NCBI GenBank assembly: GCA_043228905.1
Contig: JBHGNT010000004.1
Span: 1,674,001-1,738,000, forward strand
DNA length: 64,000 bases
From: Azolla caroliniana
Lineage: Eukaryota; Polypodiophyta
Direction of reading: 5' to 3'
Shown here piece by piece: positions 22,165 through 44,923 of the stretch. Within the stretch, counting starts at the first letter, position 1. Each line of letters opens with the position of its first letter. The position numbers and the translations under genes were made by a program. The notes under the pieces are model-generated. The model searched no databases and was not told the DNA's origin. It saw only the letters and a program-made list of their open reading frames with translations.

Positions 22165-22240
22165 TACTTAGATATTGTTATTCCTCCATGGGGAGCTTGA
22201 AGAAGAAAACATTATGCTACCAAGTGAAATGAAGAATGAT
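22165..22240 (+). mobile_element. Short copia RT scrap, right side of LINE insertion
   Basis: FLHGELEEE is readable from about 22177, the same copia fragment seen at 16390, 32360 and 55660. Here it ends abruptly after about 30 bases and joins sequence (ATTATGCTACCAAGTG) that also occurs at 45153 and 57455. It is a deletion junction. Confidence 0.6.
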
Positions 22241-23980
22241 GAAGCTTTGTCAATATTTTCTTTAAACAATGTATGGTTAATATTCTGCAGAAAAATACAA
22301 AAAAACTTTAACCAATGTTTACTTCAATCAAGAAAGCCTGTTTTTTTCACGATGATGTGAAAAATGGAATGCATGATGAGAGTGTACCATTTTAGGCTGT
22401 AGCAGAATGAACGGACCAAGCGAAACGCAGATGACTAAAGGTAAACAGTGCAATCATAAGCCTTAGAAAGGGGATCCCCTTCCTTCCTAGAAACAGATAT
22501 TGGATGGAAGATATTCTGCAAACAAAAGTATATACATAGTGCAAACCCTAACTTTAAACTTAGCAATTGAGTCTGATCCGTCCGTCCAAAAGTGAACAAT
22601 AACCCTTTAAACTTTTAACAAAAGTCACGAACAAAACAAAAGAATTAGACAAAACCCTAACTTTCCCCCCTAGAATCTAAACCTAGAGACAGATGGAACT
22701 CTAGAATATAAAGCATACCCCTAGGATGCAAACCCTAACTCTAGAAACGTACGGAAGAACAGAGAACACTTGTTGATAGGTTACACCTTATAATAGGCAT
22801 TTAACTATAAACTATTATAATTGACACCTCCAATTATATGTTTTACGAAACACATCACACACCAGTAATTGGTCCATTTCCTACGCATCTTACATCTCTA
22901 TTTACTACACCAATAATCAAAGTGGTAAGCGCACTCTGCCAAAAACTCAGCAAATATGTAATGTGGTATGGTTAATTCATTGGACTTTGATAATTATTCC
23001 TTATCATCATATATCGTGTTCAAGGTTTGGGGTCAAAAAGCTAATTATGAGTGGGACACGCCAAAAGACATAAAATTGTAGTTGGAACAAGGACTGTATT
23101 CCTACTCTTATGTGTGTGTGCATCATTATCACATATAAAGTACATTACAGTCGACATCATTTAAATTAAAGGTTTGAATACTTTTATGTATTTCAAAGCA
23201 TCATCTGTATGTCTGCATAGTAACCATCGGCAAACATTGGCACATGAAAAATTCAAGAGCAAAAAACATTGACAAAAACCAAACATTTGACATTTTATGT
23301 TCTAAGGATCAGAATCCGTGTTCTTCTGTTTCTGAATAACTGTATGAGAAGAGTGAGTATATCCGACAAAGTTCTCACATTGGGTTCAGTCTCCATCTCA
23401 TTTTTCATGTCCTTCCATTTTTTCACATCGTCATCGTACATCACGTTGTGATTTTTCCTCACAAGCTAATACTGTATTGGTGGACTTGATTCTTCCTTAT
23501 CATCATCATCATCAATATTGTGTTCAAGGTTGCAATTATCTCAATTATTCACAGTGTTTTCAAATGTATGTAATATGTTGATTACATTGGTTTTAAACCT
23601 AATTATGAATGGAACATGGCGAAAACATAAATTTGTCACATGGAGCAAGGAGTGTATTGAATTAGTCCTACTTTATCCACTGACATAAATTATGGATGGG
23701 ACATGCCTGAAGACCCATTCACACGAAGACTAGACTGATGATGTCTTTCTACATATTTTCAAATCAATGGTGGGGATATGTCCTCAAACAATCAATCAAT
23801 GGTGGAGTTTTGTTTTTTGTATTTTTGAACGTTCCTAGGAAGTTTGATCACTGCTTTCCTCTTCTGCACAGCTACCTAATCATTCATTATTAGCTTCAAC
23901 CAATTTAATTAAACCAAATCTCTTAATAATCAAAACAAAACCCTGCTTCATTCATGTTGAAACCCCATGATCACCACATC
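22241..23980. other. Upstream flank of copy C
   Basis: I see no gene. About 1.7 kb here is nearly the same as the flank of copy E (57460-59261) and similar to that of copy D (45150-47016), so the promoter region was duplicated with the coding unit. It ends with a leader carrying an in-frame upstream ATG at 23954. A promoter is likely, but I cannot place a TATA box or start site. Confidence 0.6.
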
Positions 23981-31393
<7,413 letters not shown>

Positions 31394-31600
31394 TTTCAAT
31401 GAACCTGTATGCAGAAAAATGCATGCATGATGTATATACATATACTCCATACATTCATATTCAAACCACAAACAACTTGCAAGAGATCAAAATAAGACAT
31501 TCATATGGTTTTGGAGTGGAACCACGTTGATTTCAATGAACATGCATGCATTGTGTATGTACAGTATGCATGCATGCATGCATCATATATATACATTCAC

Positions 31601-32339
31601 ATTCATCTGTGTGAAAGTAGAGATTGGTATATACCATATCTATTCACATATTTATTCATGCTTATGCATGTAAGCTAATAAAAAATGAGTGTTGATCGTG
31701 TGTGCTCCGCACCACAACATAAGATCTTGAAACACATTTTGTCATTAAAATGTTGTGAGATCGAGTATATCATGGGGGGGGTGTGGAGACCAAGTATTAT
31801 ACATTCGAGAAAGGCCTACTTGATGCAATATTTTGGAGTTGATGGCTTAATTTAGTTCCCAGAGTTTGAATATATCACTTTGCACTTCCATGCTAGCATA
31901 TGAATCTCTAGGTTAATATACATATTTTTCGATGTTTTGGAGAGGTTCGACAAAATCATATAATGTCCAAATTGCTCTGCCTTGGCCCTTCAACTGAGAG
32001 ATGAATGGTAAATAAGATTGCATGCATTTTTTTAAGGATTGTTCCCACATTTATAAACTTGCAATGGCCTCTTTATATTCTTCCAACCACTTGAATCTAA
32101 TTTTGAACGACAATCATCATCCATATGGTTAGGGTCCAATTTGTGAAGGTTTTTATTTCATTCAATCATAAGACAACATGCCACATATATGCATATTGTT
32201 GAAAGACAAGCTCAACACATGCGCACATGTGTGTATAAACCGAAGTGTGTGAAAGCACACTTTATTGTAAACCGTGTAAACTATGTAGCTACATGAGGAA
32301 TGAGATTGATATCCAGTTAGCTGCTTTGAGCTAGCACAA
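31601..32339. other. 3' flank of copy C
   Basis: I see no gene. It is non-coding flank shared with the regions after B, P1 and D. Short poly-G, poly-T and GCAT runs occur but nothing larger. Confidence 0.6.
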
Positions 32340-33040
32340 TCCATGAATACTATTGTTATTCCTCCATGGGGAGCTTGAAGAAGAAATGTACATGGTACAA
32401 CCACCTCGAACCAAGTCCAAAGTGCACCTGATTTCAATATCTTCACCAAATTTGTTTCGAAGTGTTGAAATCGGACAACTCACTGTATGTTTGGAGTCGA
32501 CAAGGCTTGCTCGTTATCATCTTGTATATCAATGCCCTAGTGATTAGAAGAGACATCCTCGAAAACATCAAGTTTGAGATGAAGTATCTTGATGAGCTCC
32601 ATTACTTCCTTGGAATTGAAGTCATCCGGACATCCAATAGGATCTTACTCACGCAATGCCATTACATATTGAGTTTACTATTTAAATTCCGCATAGCCGA
32701 CTGTAAGCCCATCTCCACCCCTCTTGATCACAACTTAAAGTTCTACAAAGACTCTGGCAGCATGTGCGAGCCTACATAGTATAGGCAAAGAATCAGAAGT
32801 CCAATGTTCTCCTCCAACCTCCTACATGCTCATCTACATGACTTTAGATACAAGTCCAACTGGTATTCGATGGGCCACATTTATTATGTTTTGAGAACAT
32901 ATACATCAAAATTCTTCTTGTTGCCATATAGCTGCAGACTTACTTTGCAATGACATGGATACAATCATATGTCCATCGAACAAAGACATGTTGAAACAAG
33001 CACAAATGTTTTTCAAGGAACTTCACATTAACCTCAAAAA
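32340..33040 (+). mobile_element. Copia-type reverse transcriptase / RNase H fragment
   Basis: FLHGELEEEMYMVQPP (from about 32356) is followed after a deletion and frameshift by NSLYVWSRQGLLVIILYIN, then FEMKYLDELHYFLGIEVI, ILLTQCHYI and CKPISTPLD, all in the order of a copia polyprotein from RT toward RNase H. The region past 32780 is degraded. Stops and frameshifts throughout; no LTRs. It is the most complete of the four related copia scraps. Confidence 0.85.
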
Positions 33041-34200
33041 TTGAAAACAAAAGCTTGACCTAACAATTTACGTGAAACAATTTTCCATAATGTTTTTAAC
33101 CTTTTTATAAACTTCTAGTAACTTGAATATATGTATGCGTATGCATACATACAAGACCGGATATATGTACAAATGCATTAGTGTATTTATTCTTATATGC
33201 AGGTATCAAGGATTGTATGCTTATATGCATCACATGCAATTGTTTGCATGCTGATCCACATCTTAGTATATAAGCAATAATATAAATCTCAATTAAAATC
33301 TTAATATAAAGCCAGAAACCCCACATTTAAAGCCAGACACTGAGAGAGAGAGAGAGAGAGGTGCACTTGCCAATACTTAAATAATGAATGTGGTCATTTT
33401 CAACAAAAATACATCTATTAATGCTTCTTTTTGCCTTTGACATAAACTTAGAACCAAAACCTGAATAGTATATATAAATTAATAGCTAGAACTTGTAAAT
33501 TTACATTTGTGCATCTTTATCCTATTTATCTCAAATTTGGATTCCTAGTAAGCACTTAAATCATTTCCATTTTTTTCTTTCAGAAAAAAGACGTGTCAAA
33601 TTAGCAGAAATTCCCTCAAAAATTAACAATATTCTTAAGGTCAGCCAAGTTTCCTTTAAACAAAAAACGCCTAATCCACTAACAGCGAGACTGATGATGC
33701 CAACAGCTATGAGTGAAATGAAGAATGATGAAATTATTAATATTTTCTTCAAACAATGAGATTACTTCAATAAAACCCTAAATGCATCATTATATTTGAA
33801 GAAAAAGACCAAAACTTTAACCAATGTTTACTTCAAGAAAGCCTGTTTTTCTCACGATGATGTGAAAAATGGAATGCATGAGTGACATTTAGGCTTTAGA
33901 AGAACGAACCAAGAGAAACACAGATGAGTGTTTGCAGAGGCACATTTACTGGAAGAACTAAAAGCAGAAAAAATTAGTAAAACTTAACCCCATAAAAGGA
34001 AGTTTGTGATATGAGAAATGAGGAAACGAAGTCATGCTTACCAAAAGTAAATTGATAGGGAAAACGGGGAATGAAAACAAATGAGTAAGCCTGCACCCAA
34101 GAAGTGACAAGAAGAGTAATTGAATAAATTCTGACAATAGAAACAGATAGAGGAATTGAAAAGAAAGTATATTGTGCAAACCCTAATCGGAAAACTTTGA
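33041..34200. other. Intergenic region before fragment P0
   Basis: I see no gene. A short (GA)n tract lies at about 33343-33360. The right part (about 33905-34200) is repeated at 55800-56090 before fragment P2, giving the same junction into the kinase exon. A 73-codon minus-strand ORF at 33958-34179 is conserved at 55847-56068, but this follows from recent DNA duplication alone. Confidence 0.6.
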
Positions 34201-34201
34201 G

Positions 34202-35060
34202 AATTAACCACCGCCAGTGATGCGTATGGCTATGGAGTAGTATTGCTTGAGTTGCCCACCGCCATCGATCAGAAGCATATTGAGGATTATAATCTTGTCG
34301 GTTGGGTAATTAGCTTGTCTTTTGAACTTTCCTTTCTTTCTTTTTGAAGTGATTTAAGGATGTTTCCAAAAATTGCTGAGTAATTTGTTTGCTAAAAGAA
34401 ATGAATAGAATACATAACAATGCATAAGATTCCATGATATTATATATTGTAGATGTTGATACTATGAGCATATGCTTAAAATACATTACCATGGGTGAAT
34501 TAAAGCTAGAGTAAGGTCTTACTTATGCTATTTAGGAAGCGTTCAAACAAATATATGCACTTACATTGTTTTTATTCTAAATGAGTTCTCTAGTCACTCA
34601 AATTAGGTATAGAATATATGTAATGGCATTTGAACTAGTCGACGCCATAATGTATTATAACATAAAAAATCAAATGAAGATGAATTCCATGTAAAGAAAA
34701 ATTCGAGATATATGCATTGTTGGGTTCTGTTATAGTGGTACTTGATTTTAGAGCTCATTTCTTAAATAAATAAAACCTTATAAAGCTCACGCAATGACTT
34801 TCTTCACATAAAATGACCAATTAAGGCATAAGAAGACCGTTTAATTATTTAGCCAAGGCTTAGGACCAAAGACAAAAACAATAAATGTATAGGTGGCAAC
34901 CATTAGTGATAAACCAAAATGTAAAGAACATAATAATATACAGTTACACTTCTATGATAAGAACGGTGGTTGCATATAAACCCCTCCAATCTTGATCAAG
35001 TGAATGGAAAGCTCAAATGGATCGGGAATGTGAGGGCTTGGATCAAAGTATCCTGTTGAT
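34202..35060 (+). pseudogene. LRR-RLK fragment P0 (exons 18-19 only)
   Basis: A piece of a type-1 receptor kinase. Exon 18 starts abruptly at about 34202 inside the exon, has a 9-bp deletion in the LLTGQVA region and ends normally at 34305 before GTAATT. A full-length intron follows. Exon 19 (about 35001-35060) has a damaged acceptor (ATCAAG for ATCAGG), lacks an internal part and is cut after the Pro-Val-Asp codons. There is no promoter, LRR region or stop, so it is not expressed as a kinase. P2 shares both ends. Confidence 0.85.
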
Positions 35061-35221
35061 TTCCTTTAGGTAGGGTACTACATACATCAAACTTATAGTA
35101 TGACATATGCGTAGGAGGTGCCTAGGACTTCTTATTATAGTTGCATGTTGACTCTTGCCGAACATGGCCTTCCCACAACATGAGTGTAAGGACCTTGGTG
35201 ACCATGTACCCACTATTTAGA

Positions 35222-35335
35222 GATGGTAAAAAAGAGTAATCAAGAAAGAAAGCAAGACCAAGGGATCACTAAGAGAGTCGTATAAAGTGCAAGATTATAT
35301 GATGTCTAACCCTTGATTAGACGAGAAAAGAATCC
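35222..35335. repeat. Copy of the four-fold intergenic block
   Basis: Matches 15112-15290, 43263-43400 and 57110-57225. Its right end runs into the recombination junction that precedes pseudogene P1. Confidence 0.7.
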
Positions 35336-35469
35336 CACGTTTGTTAAGGGTTGGTCCCAATCATTTATCGAAATTTGGTTTTACGTTTTAACATGTGTAT
35401 CAAATCATTATAAAATGCACCAAATTCTTGACTATTTGCAAGCACCTAAATCTCCAACTTCTTTTCTAG

Positions 35470-38612
<3,143 letters not shown>

Positions 38613-39800
38613 TTTCAATGGACATGCTTGTAGAAATAAATATGTACATACATGTATCATGTATATATACCATACATTCACATTCATATAGATGTATATG
38701 TTAGTGTATACCATATATGTATGCAAAATAATGATCGATGATTGTGCGAGTTTCAATCTTATGTGCAACACACCATGACATAAAACTTTGGTTAACTTTT
38801 ATGTTTTTGTCATAAAATGTCATTTTATGTTCTCAAGCCAAATGTGGACACGGAGTAGCTTTAATAGTTACTCCCCTAGACGTTAGAAAACATGGATTAT
38901 CGAGTCCCTATAACTCCATGCCATATATGTGTTATTTGCTTTCAATATTATATTGTTATAACTTACGATACTTATTATACATTCAAGTACATTCTACTTG
39001 ATGCAATATTATGAGTTCATGGCTAAATTTACTTCTCAAACTTTGATAACATTGAGGACTTCCATGCTACCATATGAATCTCTAAATTGATTTACATTTT
39101 TTTTCCGTCTTCTATGAAAAAATCATATGATCTCCAAAATTGCTCCACCTTGGTGATGAATGGTAAATAAGATTTGCATGCATTGTTTTAATGATTGTTT
39201 CCACTTTTGTAATCTCACTTTCAATGGCCATTTTGTATTTTTCCAATCACTTTATTGCTACTTTCCCTTATGCATAACCCACCCTCATCATCCAAATGGT
39301 TAGGATATATATATCATATGAAAATAAATGATTTGTGAGATGATCGATTTTGTTGATGAAAACATACATATATTATATTGTGAATTAATCATTGTTCTAA
39401 GGTGCAAACACTTTATAAACAGGCATGTCTAGATTTTGGCTCCATACTCATTATTGTAGTCCTTAAAATTTTGTAAAACGGATTTCATCATCAACCTACC
39501 ATCATTACATGAATTGTATCTTGCATCATATCTCCTAAATGGTGAGATTTATGGGGGCCATTTATGGGTATGAGATTTAATTAGCATTATTTTATCATAT
39601 ATCCACCAAATGAACATGCATTCAGTGTGATTTTTTATGATATTATCCAACATAAATATTGTAATTCTTAAATTGGGGAGGATATTATGAGTATAGATAG
39701 CATTTATTTACTTGAGCAATATACTCAGTTAGTGTAGTTCTCAAATTGGTCAAATACAAATAACATTATTTGATGGAGTCAATATACTTGAGATAGACCC
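38613..39800. other. 3' flank of pseudogene P1
   Basis: I see no gene. It matches the flank of copy A (about 1400-2070) and, at its start, of copy B (14670-15110). It ends at the LTR-like insertion. Confidence 0.6.
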
Positions 39801-39854
39801 TGTAAATAATCGAGTGTGATTTTGTGTAGTGGAAGAAGTGTGTGTGTGTGTGTG

Positions 39855-39858
<4 letters not shown>

Positions 39859-39895
<37 letters not shown>
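39859..39895. repeat. (GA)n microsatellite
   Basis: An uninterrupted GA run of about 37 bp next to a (GT)n stretch (39838-39855), inside the left part of the LTR-like element. Confidence 0.9.
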
Positions 39896-39897
<2 letters not shown>

Positions 39898-39964
39898 ATA
39901 GGTATACAGAAAACTAAAAACCTACATATTAACAAGAAATGACCAATAACTAATGTGATTTCCT

Positions 39965-42652
39965 AGAGGCAGTGATGGCAGCCCTAGGTTTTGAACAACA
40001 ATGGATCCGTGGAATGGGTGCCTTCTACAGAGGTGCATCCAGCCAAGTGTTAATGGCTGGAAGTATGGGGAAGAGCTTTAAGATGCTACATTCGGTACGC
40101 CAAGGATGCCCATTAGCCCCGTATTTATACATAATTGCAGCAGAAGCTTTGCATTATCAAATTGCTGATAGATCTTGGCAAGTACAAGGCCTTACCTTAC
40201 CCGATGCTAAAGTTATGGTGCTTGATACGACATATGCTGATGACACAATGACCTATGTCAAAGGTGATGCACACAACTTGGGCAGATTGCAAAATGCAAT
40301 TGATGAGTTTTGTAGGGGATCCGATGCTAAAATAAATTGGAATAAATCTGTGGGCATTTGGATCAGTAATAAACCCATGTTAAACTGGGTCCCCGACCCC
40401 AATTTTAGATGGTTGAGGAAAGGAGAAGCTACTAGATACTTGGGCTTCAAAATTGGTAGGGACATTGATCGGGCAGAACACTACAATCTACTAGTGGATA
40501 AAATAAAAATGAAGCTAATATGGTGGAATGCAAGAAAACTATCCTTTGCGGGAAAGATTGTGATTGCAAATCAGATTCTAATGGCCACTATATGGCACAC
40601 TGCTGCATGCTGGATAATCGTGCCCAAGTCGATGAAATTGATAAAAAAGATCATTAGAAATTTCTTATGGGGGGGCACAGAGGAAAAACAAGCCGTTGCA
40701 AAGATTGCTTGGACCACACTTATAAAAAGGAAAAGTGAAGGGGGGGTGGGATTGATAGATCCCGTGATGCAAACGAAGGCCTTGCTAGGCAAACTAGTGG
40801 TCCGGAGCCTACAACCTCATGAGGCACCTTGGAAAGTTCTATGGCGGCGTAGATGGAAGATGTGGCTGCCAAGACAAGGTGGATGTTGGCCTAGCAGCCC
40901 ATTTTGGGGCTTTGTGCCATAAATGAGGCCCAAATATTGGGGAAGTATGCAGAGTCTTTGTGCTATCGGAATTATGAAAGCATGGCAAGAAATCAGAAAG
41001 GGGATCATATGTAGGTGGAGAAATGATGCATATGCGCGGATATACATGCCAATTGTGTGGAATCCATTGATTAGAGATGTGGATGGGCTGATGATAGGCC
41101 AAAAAACAGGTTTCAAATGGGCTGAGTTAATCAATGCCCAAGGGAATGCATTAGTGGAGTGGGAGAGGTTTTTGTCCAATGAGGTGGGCACTCAAAAGGC
41201 TAGAATATGGAGAATAAGCAGGGGTAAGGGCATGCTCAAGAGAATTACAGATGCCATTGCATGCTACAAGAATACATTGGAAGAGGAAGAAGTAACAACC
41301 TCTGAAATTGCTTGGACAGGTCTTATAGATGCTGAAAACTGTTTAATTGGCATTAAGGGAATGAAAGTAGAATCGAACGAGGTATGCTACTACAAACTAG
41401 AGCACGGAAGGGCAAGAGGTGAGCAACCAGTCCTTCAAAGAGAAAAGCCGATTAGGCTGATCGTAAAAACTAGCAAGAATATGATTATTGACCCTAAGCC
41501 AAGGGAGATCACACCGGCGACAGTGTGTTGGCCTATAGAAGGGCATTTGGATCAGTTATCATGGGACCCAGCCAAGTATTTTTGGAGAACTCAAGGACAA
41601 ACTGATGGGGAAAAGCTGGTTCAATTTTTCAGGTATAACACGAAGATTGGGAGGCAAATTCTTCTAGAACAAAAACATGACAAGGTTGCGGCAAGGAAAT
41701 TTTGGATGCAAGAGGGCATAAGTGAAAGGAGACTAGATAAATTCTGGAAAATGATATGGCATGACAAATATGACCGCAAGATAATGATGTGTTACAGGCT
41801 TATTGCACATAGAGCCTTGCCGGTAGGGACGTGGGGTAAAGGCCCCAATGTAGACCCTCGATGTACTGCATGTGGACAGATAGAAAGCATCTCCCATTGT
41901 CTATGGGAATGTCGTGATGCAATGGCTGTATGGGGAAGGGCACTTCGTTTGCTTTGCCATGCCTCTAGTTCGTTCACCCTCAACTAGGGACATGCTTGTT
42001 GGATGTCTCTTGACGTTGATGTGGCGACATACGATAGCACATGCAATGTTAAGTACAGAGGGGAGAATGGCATTGTTCAGCTGATCCCTGACAACGGGGT
42101 ACCTACAACTTGTGTACAGAATCAAAAACTTGAAGATCTTTGGATGTTGCTTGCCCCCATTACTATATGGCATATATGGACAGCAAGGTGTACCAAGGTA
42201 TTTTCCGCACACAAACGCCCTCCAACTGAATCGATTAAGCTAATTTGGCACACACTCATAACTACACTAAGAGCTCAATATGAGCGGAATAATGGTACTA
42301 ATGATGTTGCAGACCTAATGAGGCTGAATTTTCGAAAAAGATGGTGTACGACACCGATGGCCGCAGCAAATGGAATGGATATACTATGGAAGTATGATGT
42401 ACCCAGATGGTTGTTTCCCCCTCCCATTAGTTGAACGAGGGGCGTGAAAGACATGGCAAGTGGGATAGTGAAGGTAGGTGATGTATCTGTAAGGATGGCT
42501 TGAGTCATATGTAAAAGTGTAAGATAAATAAGTGAGATCTCTCGTATGTAGGCTAGGATAATCTTGGCACGGCCTACCTGAGAAAGGGATCGTGTTCATG
42601 TATATTTTAACTAATGGAGTATATTCTTTTTTGGAAAAAAAAAAAAAAAAAA
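39965..42652 (+). mobile_element. LINE (second family), 5'-truncated, plus strand
   Basis: A 5'-truncated non-LTR retrotransposon ending in an 18-A tail (42635-42652). It contains only the reverse transcriptase from about the middle of the domain onward plus the C-terminal zf-RVT part; endonuclease and ORF1 are absent. Its protein differs clearly from the LINE at 17170-22110 (for example TTYADDTMTYV against ALADDHIMF), so it is another family. It sits inside the LTR-like element and is therefore the younger insertion. No target duplication could be made out. Confidence 0.85.
39972..42434 (+). pseudogene. LINE reverse transcriptase C-terminal part, two in-frame stops
   Basis: One continuous frame of about 820 codons broken only by TAA at 40920-40922 and TAG at 41985-41987. 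RT motifs: VRQGCPLAPYLYII, then TTYADDTMTYV with the catalytic Asp pair, then the thumb region (ARKLSFAGKIVIANQIL). The zinc-binding end has CTACGQIESISHCLWEC. With no endonuclease and two stops it is inactive. Confidence 0.87.
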
Positions 42653-42883
42653 TACAACAGGAGGAGAAGATGCTTATGTAGTCACCTTCTCTCTATATTC
42701 TCTTATTACAACCACCTATTGGGAAGAGAGGTGGATACTTAATTGCCTACTAACTATGTGTCATAGGAGTTAAGTTCTATGACACGTTAGTTATGATACA
42801 AAGTGATGGGGTGTTCACACACTTGGATGCTCCTATGGTGTGTTCCCTCTATAGAGAAGTTGAGTTTGACTCTCAACAGAACC

Positions 42884-44204
42884 ATTATGTCAAGAATTGT
42901 ACAAACGCATACAACTAGATTATAAACAAAGAATATTTATTTACCTACATTATTTCATTCTTGAATTGAGCTCTCATTAGGAATCATACAACTCACCAAC
43001 AACTATGTTTCTCTCATCTCTGAGGAACTTCACTACATTTGATTAGTTTAATTAACCACAATAATACGATTTGATTAGTAGAAATGATAACATGTGAATT
43101 GATATCGTTACATTTGTGATTACCTTTAAGTAGGCTACTACATACATCGAACTTATAGCATGTGTAGGTGCCTAAGACTTCTTATTATAGCAACATGTTG
43201 ACTCTTGCTGAACATGGCCTTCACGCAACATGAGTGTTAAGGACTTGGTTGACCACGTACTCACTATTTAGACATTGTAAAAAAGAGTAACCAAGAAACA
43301 AAGCAAGACCAAGAGATTGCTAACACTTGAGTCCTATAAGTGCAAGATTATGTGATGTCTGACCCTTGACTAGACGATAAAAGAATCCTGCAAGAAAGAG
43401 TCATGGTCGTGCAAATGGCTTGATGCATAAATATCTAATCAAAGTTGGGAGTCAGGACAATAATGGAGAAGGTAAATGTAGAGGATGAACGGGCGAGTTT
43501 CATTGATGCCAGACTATCTCAGCAAGTTCGGATGACATCGAAATAACATAAGGTTTGGGTGTGGAACCACATTAATTTCAATGAACATGCATGTAGAAAA
43601 AAAAAATGTATGCATGCATGTGTGTGTGTGTGTATAACTCCATAAATTATTCATATTAAAACCACAAACAATTTGAATGAGATCAAAATAAGTACATATG
43701 GTTTGGGAGTGGAACCACGTTGATCTCAATGGGCATGTATGCATTGTGTATATATGCAACATACATTCACATTCATATGTGTGCATATATAGATAGATTG
43801 GTATATACCATATATATACACATATTTATTTATGCTTATGCATATAAGGTTATAAATAATGAGTAGTGTTGATTGTGTGCACCACACCGCAACATAAGAT
43901 CTTGAAAGACATTTTTTCATTAAAAATGTCAGTTCAAAGTGTTCTTGAGGTGGATGTGGAGACCAAGTAGCTGCTTGGAAATGTGAATCATCAAAATCCA
44001 TTAAAGTTCATGCTTTTATACATTCGAGTAAGTCCTACATGAGGCAATATTTTGGATTTAATGGCTTAAATTACATACTTCTCACGGTTTGGACATATCA
44101 CTCTGGGACTCCATGCTAGCATATGAATCTCTAGGTTGATGTACATATTTTTCTATGTTGTGTTCGAGCTTTGACAAAATCATATGATGTCCAAAATTGC
44201 TCTA
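42884..44204. other. Intergenic flank with exon-20 remnants
   Basis: This continues the host sequence after the LTR-like insertion and matches 2090-2500, then 15090-15300. At 43508-43575 a collapsed terminal exon survives (TISASS, then an internal deletion, then the VEPH end without its stop). A second stop-proximal copy lies at about 43671-43720. The four-fold block is at 43263-43400. No intact gene is seen. Confidence 0.65.
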
Positions 44205-44209
44205 CCTTG

Positions 44210-44918
44210 TGTTATGTGATGAATCTGAATTTGTCCACAAAACAATGCCAAGATCTGACGAGTAAGCTACAAGTAATAGTAATCAATATGAGAGGAAGTT
44301 GAGAGGAAGTAATAATAATAATAGAAACAAACCAAACACAAGAGTTTTACGTGGAAAACCCCAAATCGAGGAAAAAAACCACGGGACCCTTAGGGTACCA
44401 AAACTTCCACTATAACTCAATGTACAAGTGGGTACAACCTCCCTAGATATCACTAGAGAAATACCCAAGCATCAAGGCAGCAACCTTGGTAACGGTCTTT
44501 ATCCAACAAGAGGGATGGAACAACAAAACAAAACAGGAAACACAAGACAATAGAACCTGATTTGGAGGACAAGAAACCACAATCCAACGATTAGATGTAA
44601 GCTTCTTGATGGCACGAACAACCCGTAAGTCACTGCTCACTCAGAGTTCGTATGGTCGTCAATCAGGGCAGATCAAACTTCGACGCCACTACACCTACAA
44701 GATCTTCACACACAACTCTCCCTTTTGTTGTCTTCTATCTATCTTACTATCTATATGTGCCTTAACTTGGCTTCACTTATATATGGATACTTTCAACTTT
44801 CATCCTTATACATATTTCTTTCGGCCTTCCGGCCCTTTTTCGGCCTTTCGGGTCACACGAGTCAAACGCCCAAATATCATTTGGACTTCATTCTGCCATG
44901 AGGAGGGAAAACACAACA
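44210..44918. mobile_element. Solo LTR with perfect 5-bp target duplication
   Basis: A 709-bp insertion absent from the equivalent flanks near 16000, 31975 and 55245. It begins TGTTATG and ends ACACAACA, the TG...CA ends expected of an LTR, and is flanked by CCTTG on both sides (44205-44209 and 44919-44923). It contains a GTTTTACGTGGAAAACCCC motif common in plant LTRs. No internal domain is present, so it is what remains after LTR-LTR recombination. Strand of the parent element is not decided. Confidence 0.85.
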
Positions 44919-44923
44919 CCTTG

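Larger units (their letters stand above)
39801..42878 (-). mobile_element. LTR-like element split by a nested LINE
   Basis: In flank A (near 2070) the host sequence runs without a break. Here it is interrupted between GACCC (39796-39800) and GAACC (42879-42883), a near-perfect 5-bp duplication. The insert has canonical ends: read on the minus strand it starts TGTTGAGAGTCAAAC and ends GATTATTTACA. Only about 165 bp (left, with a (GT)n and a (GA)n tract at 39838-39894) plus 226 bp (right) belong to it; the middle is a LINE. A solo LTR of about 390 bp fits, but I have no second copy to compare. Confidence 0.6.

Noticed and set aside
33958-34179. 73-codon minus-strand ORF conserved at 55847-56068
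   Set aside because: The whole surrounding DNA is duplicated, so conservation is expected. There is no known domain, and the C, D and E upstream flanks do not carry it.
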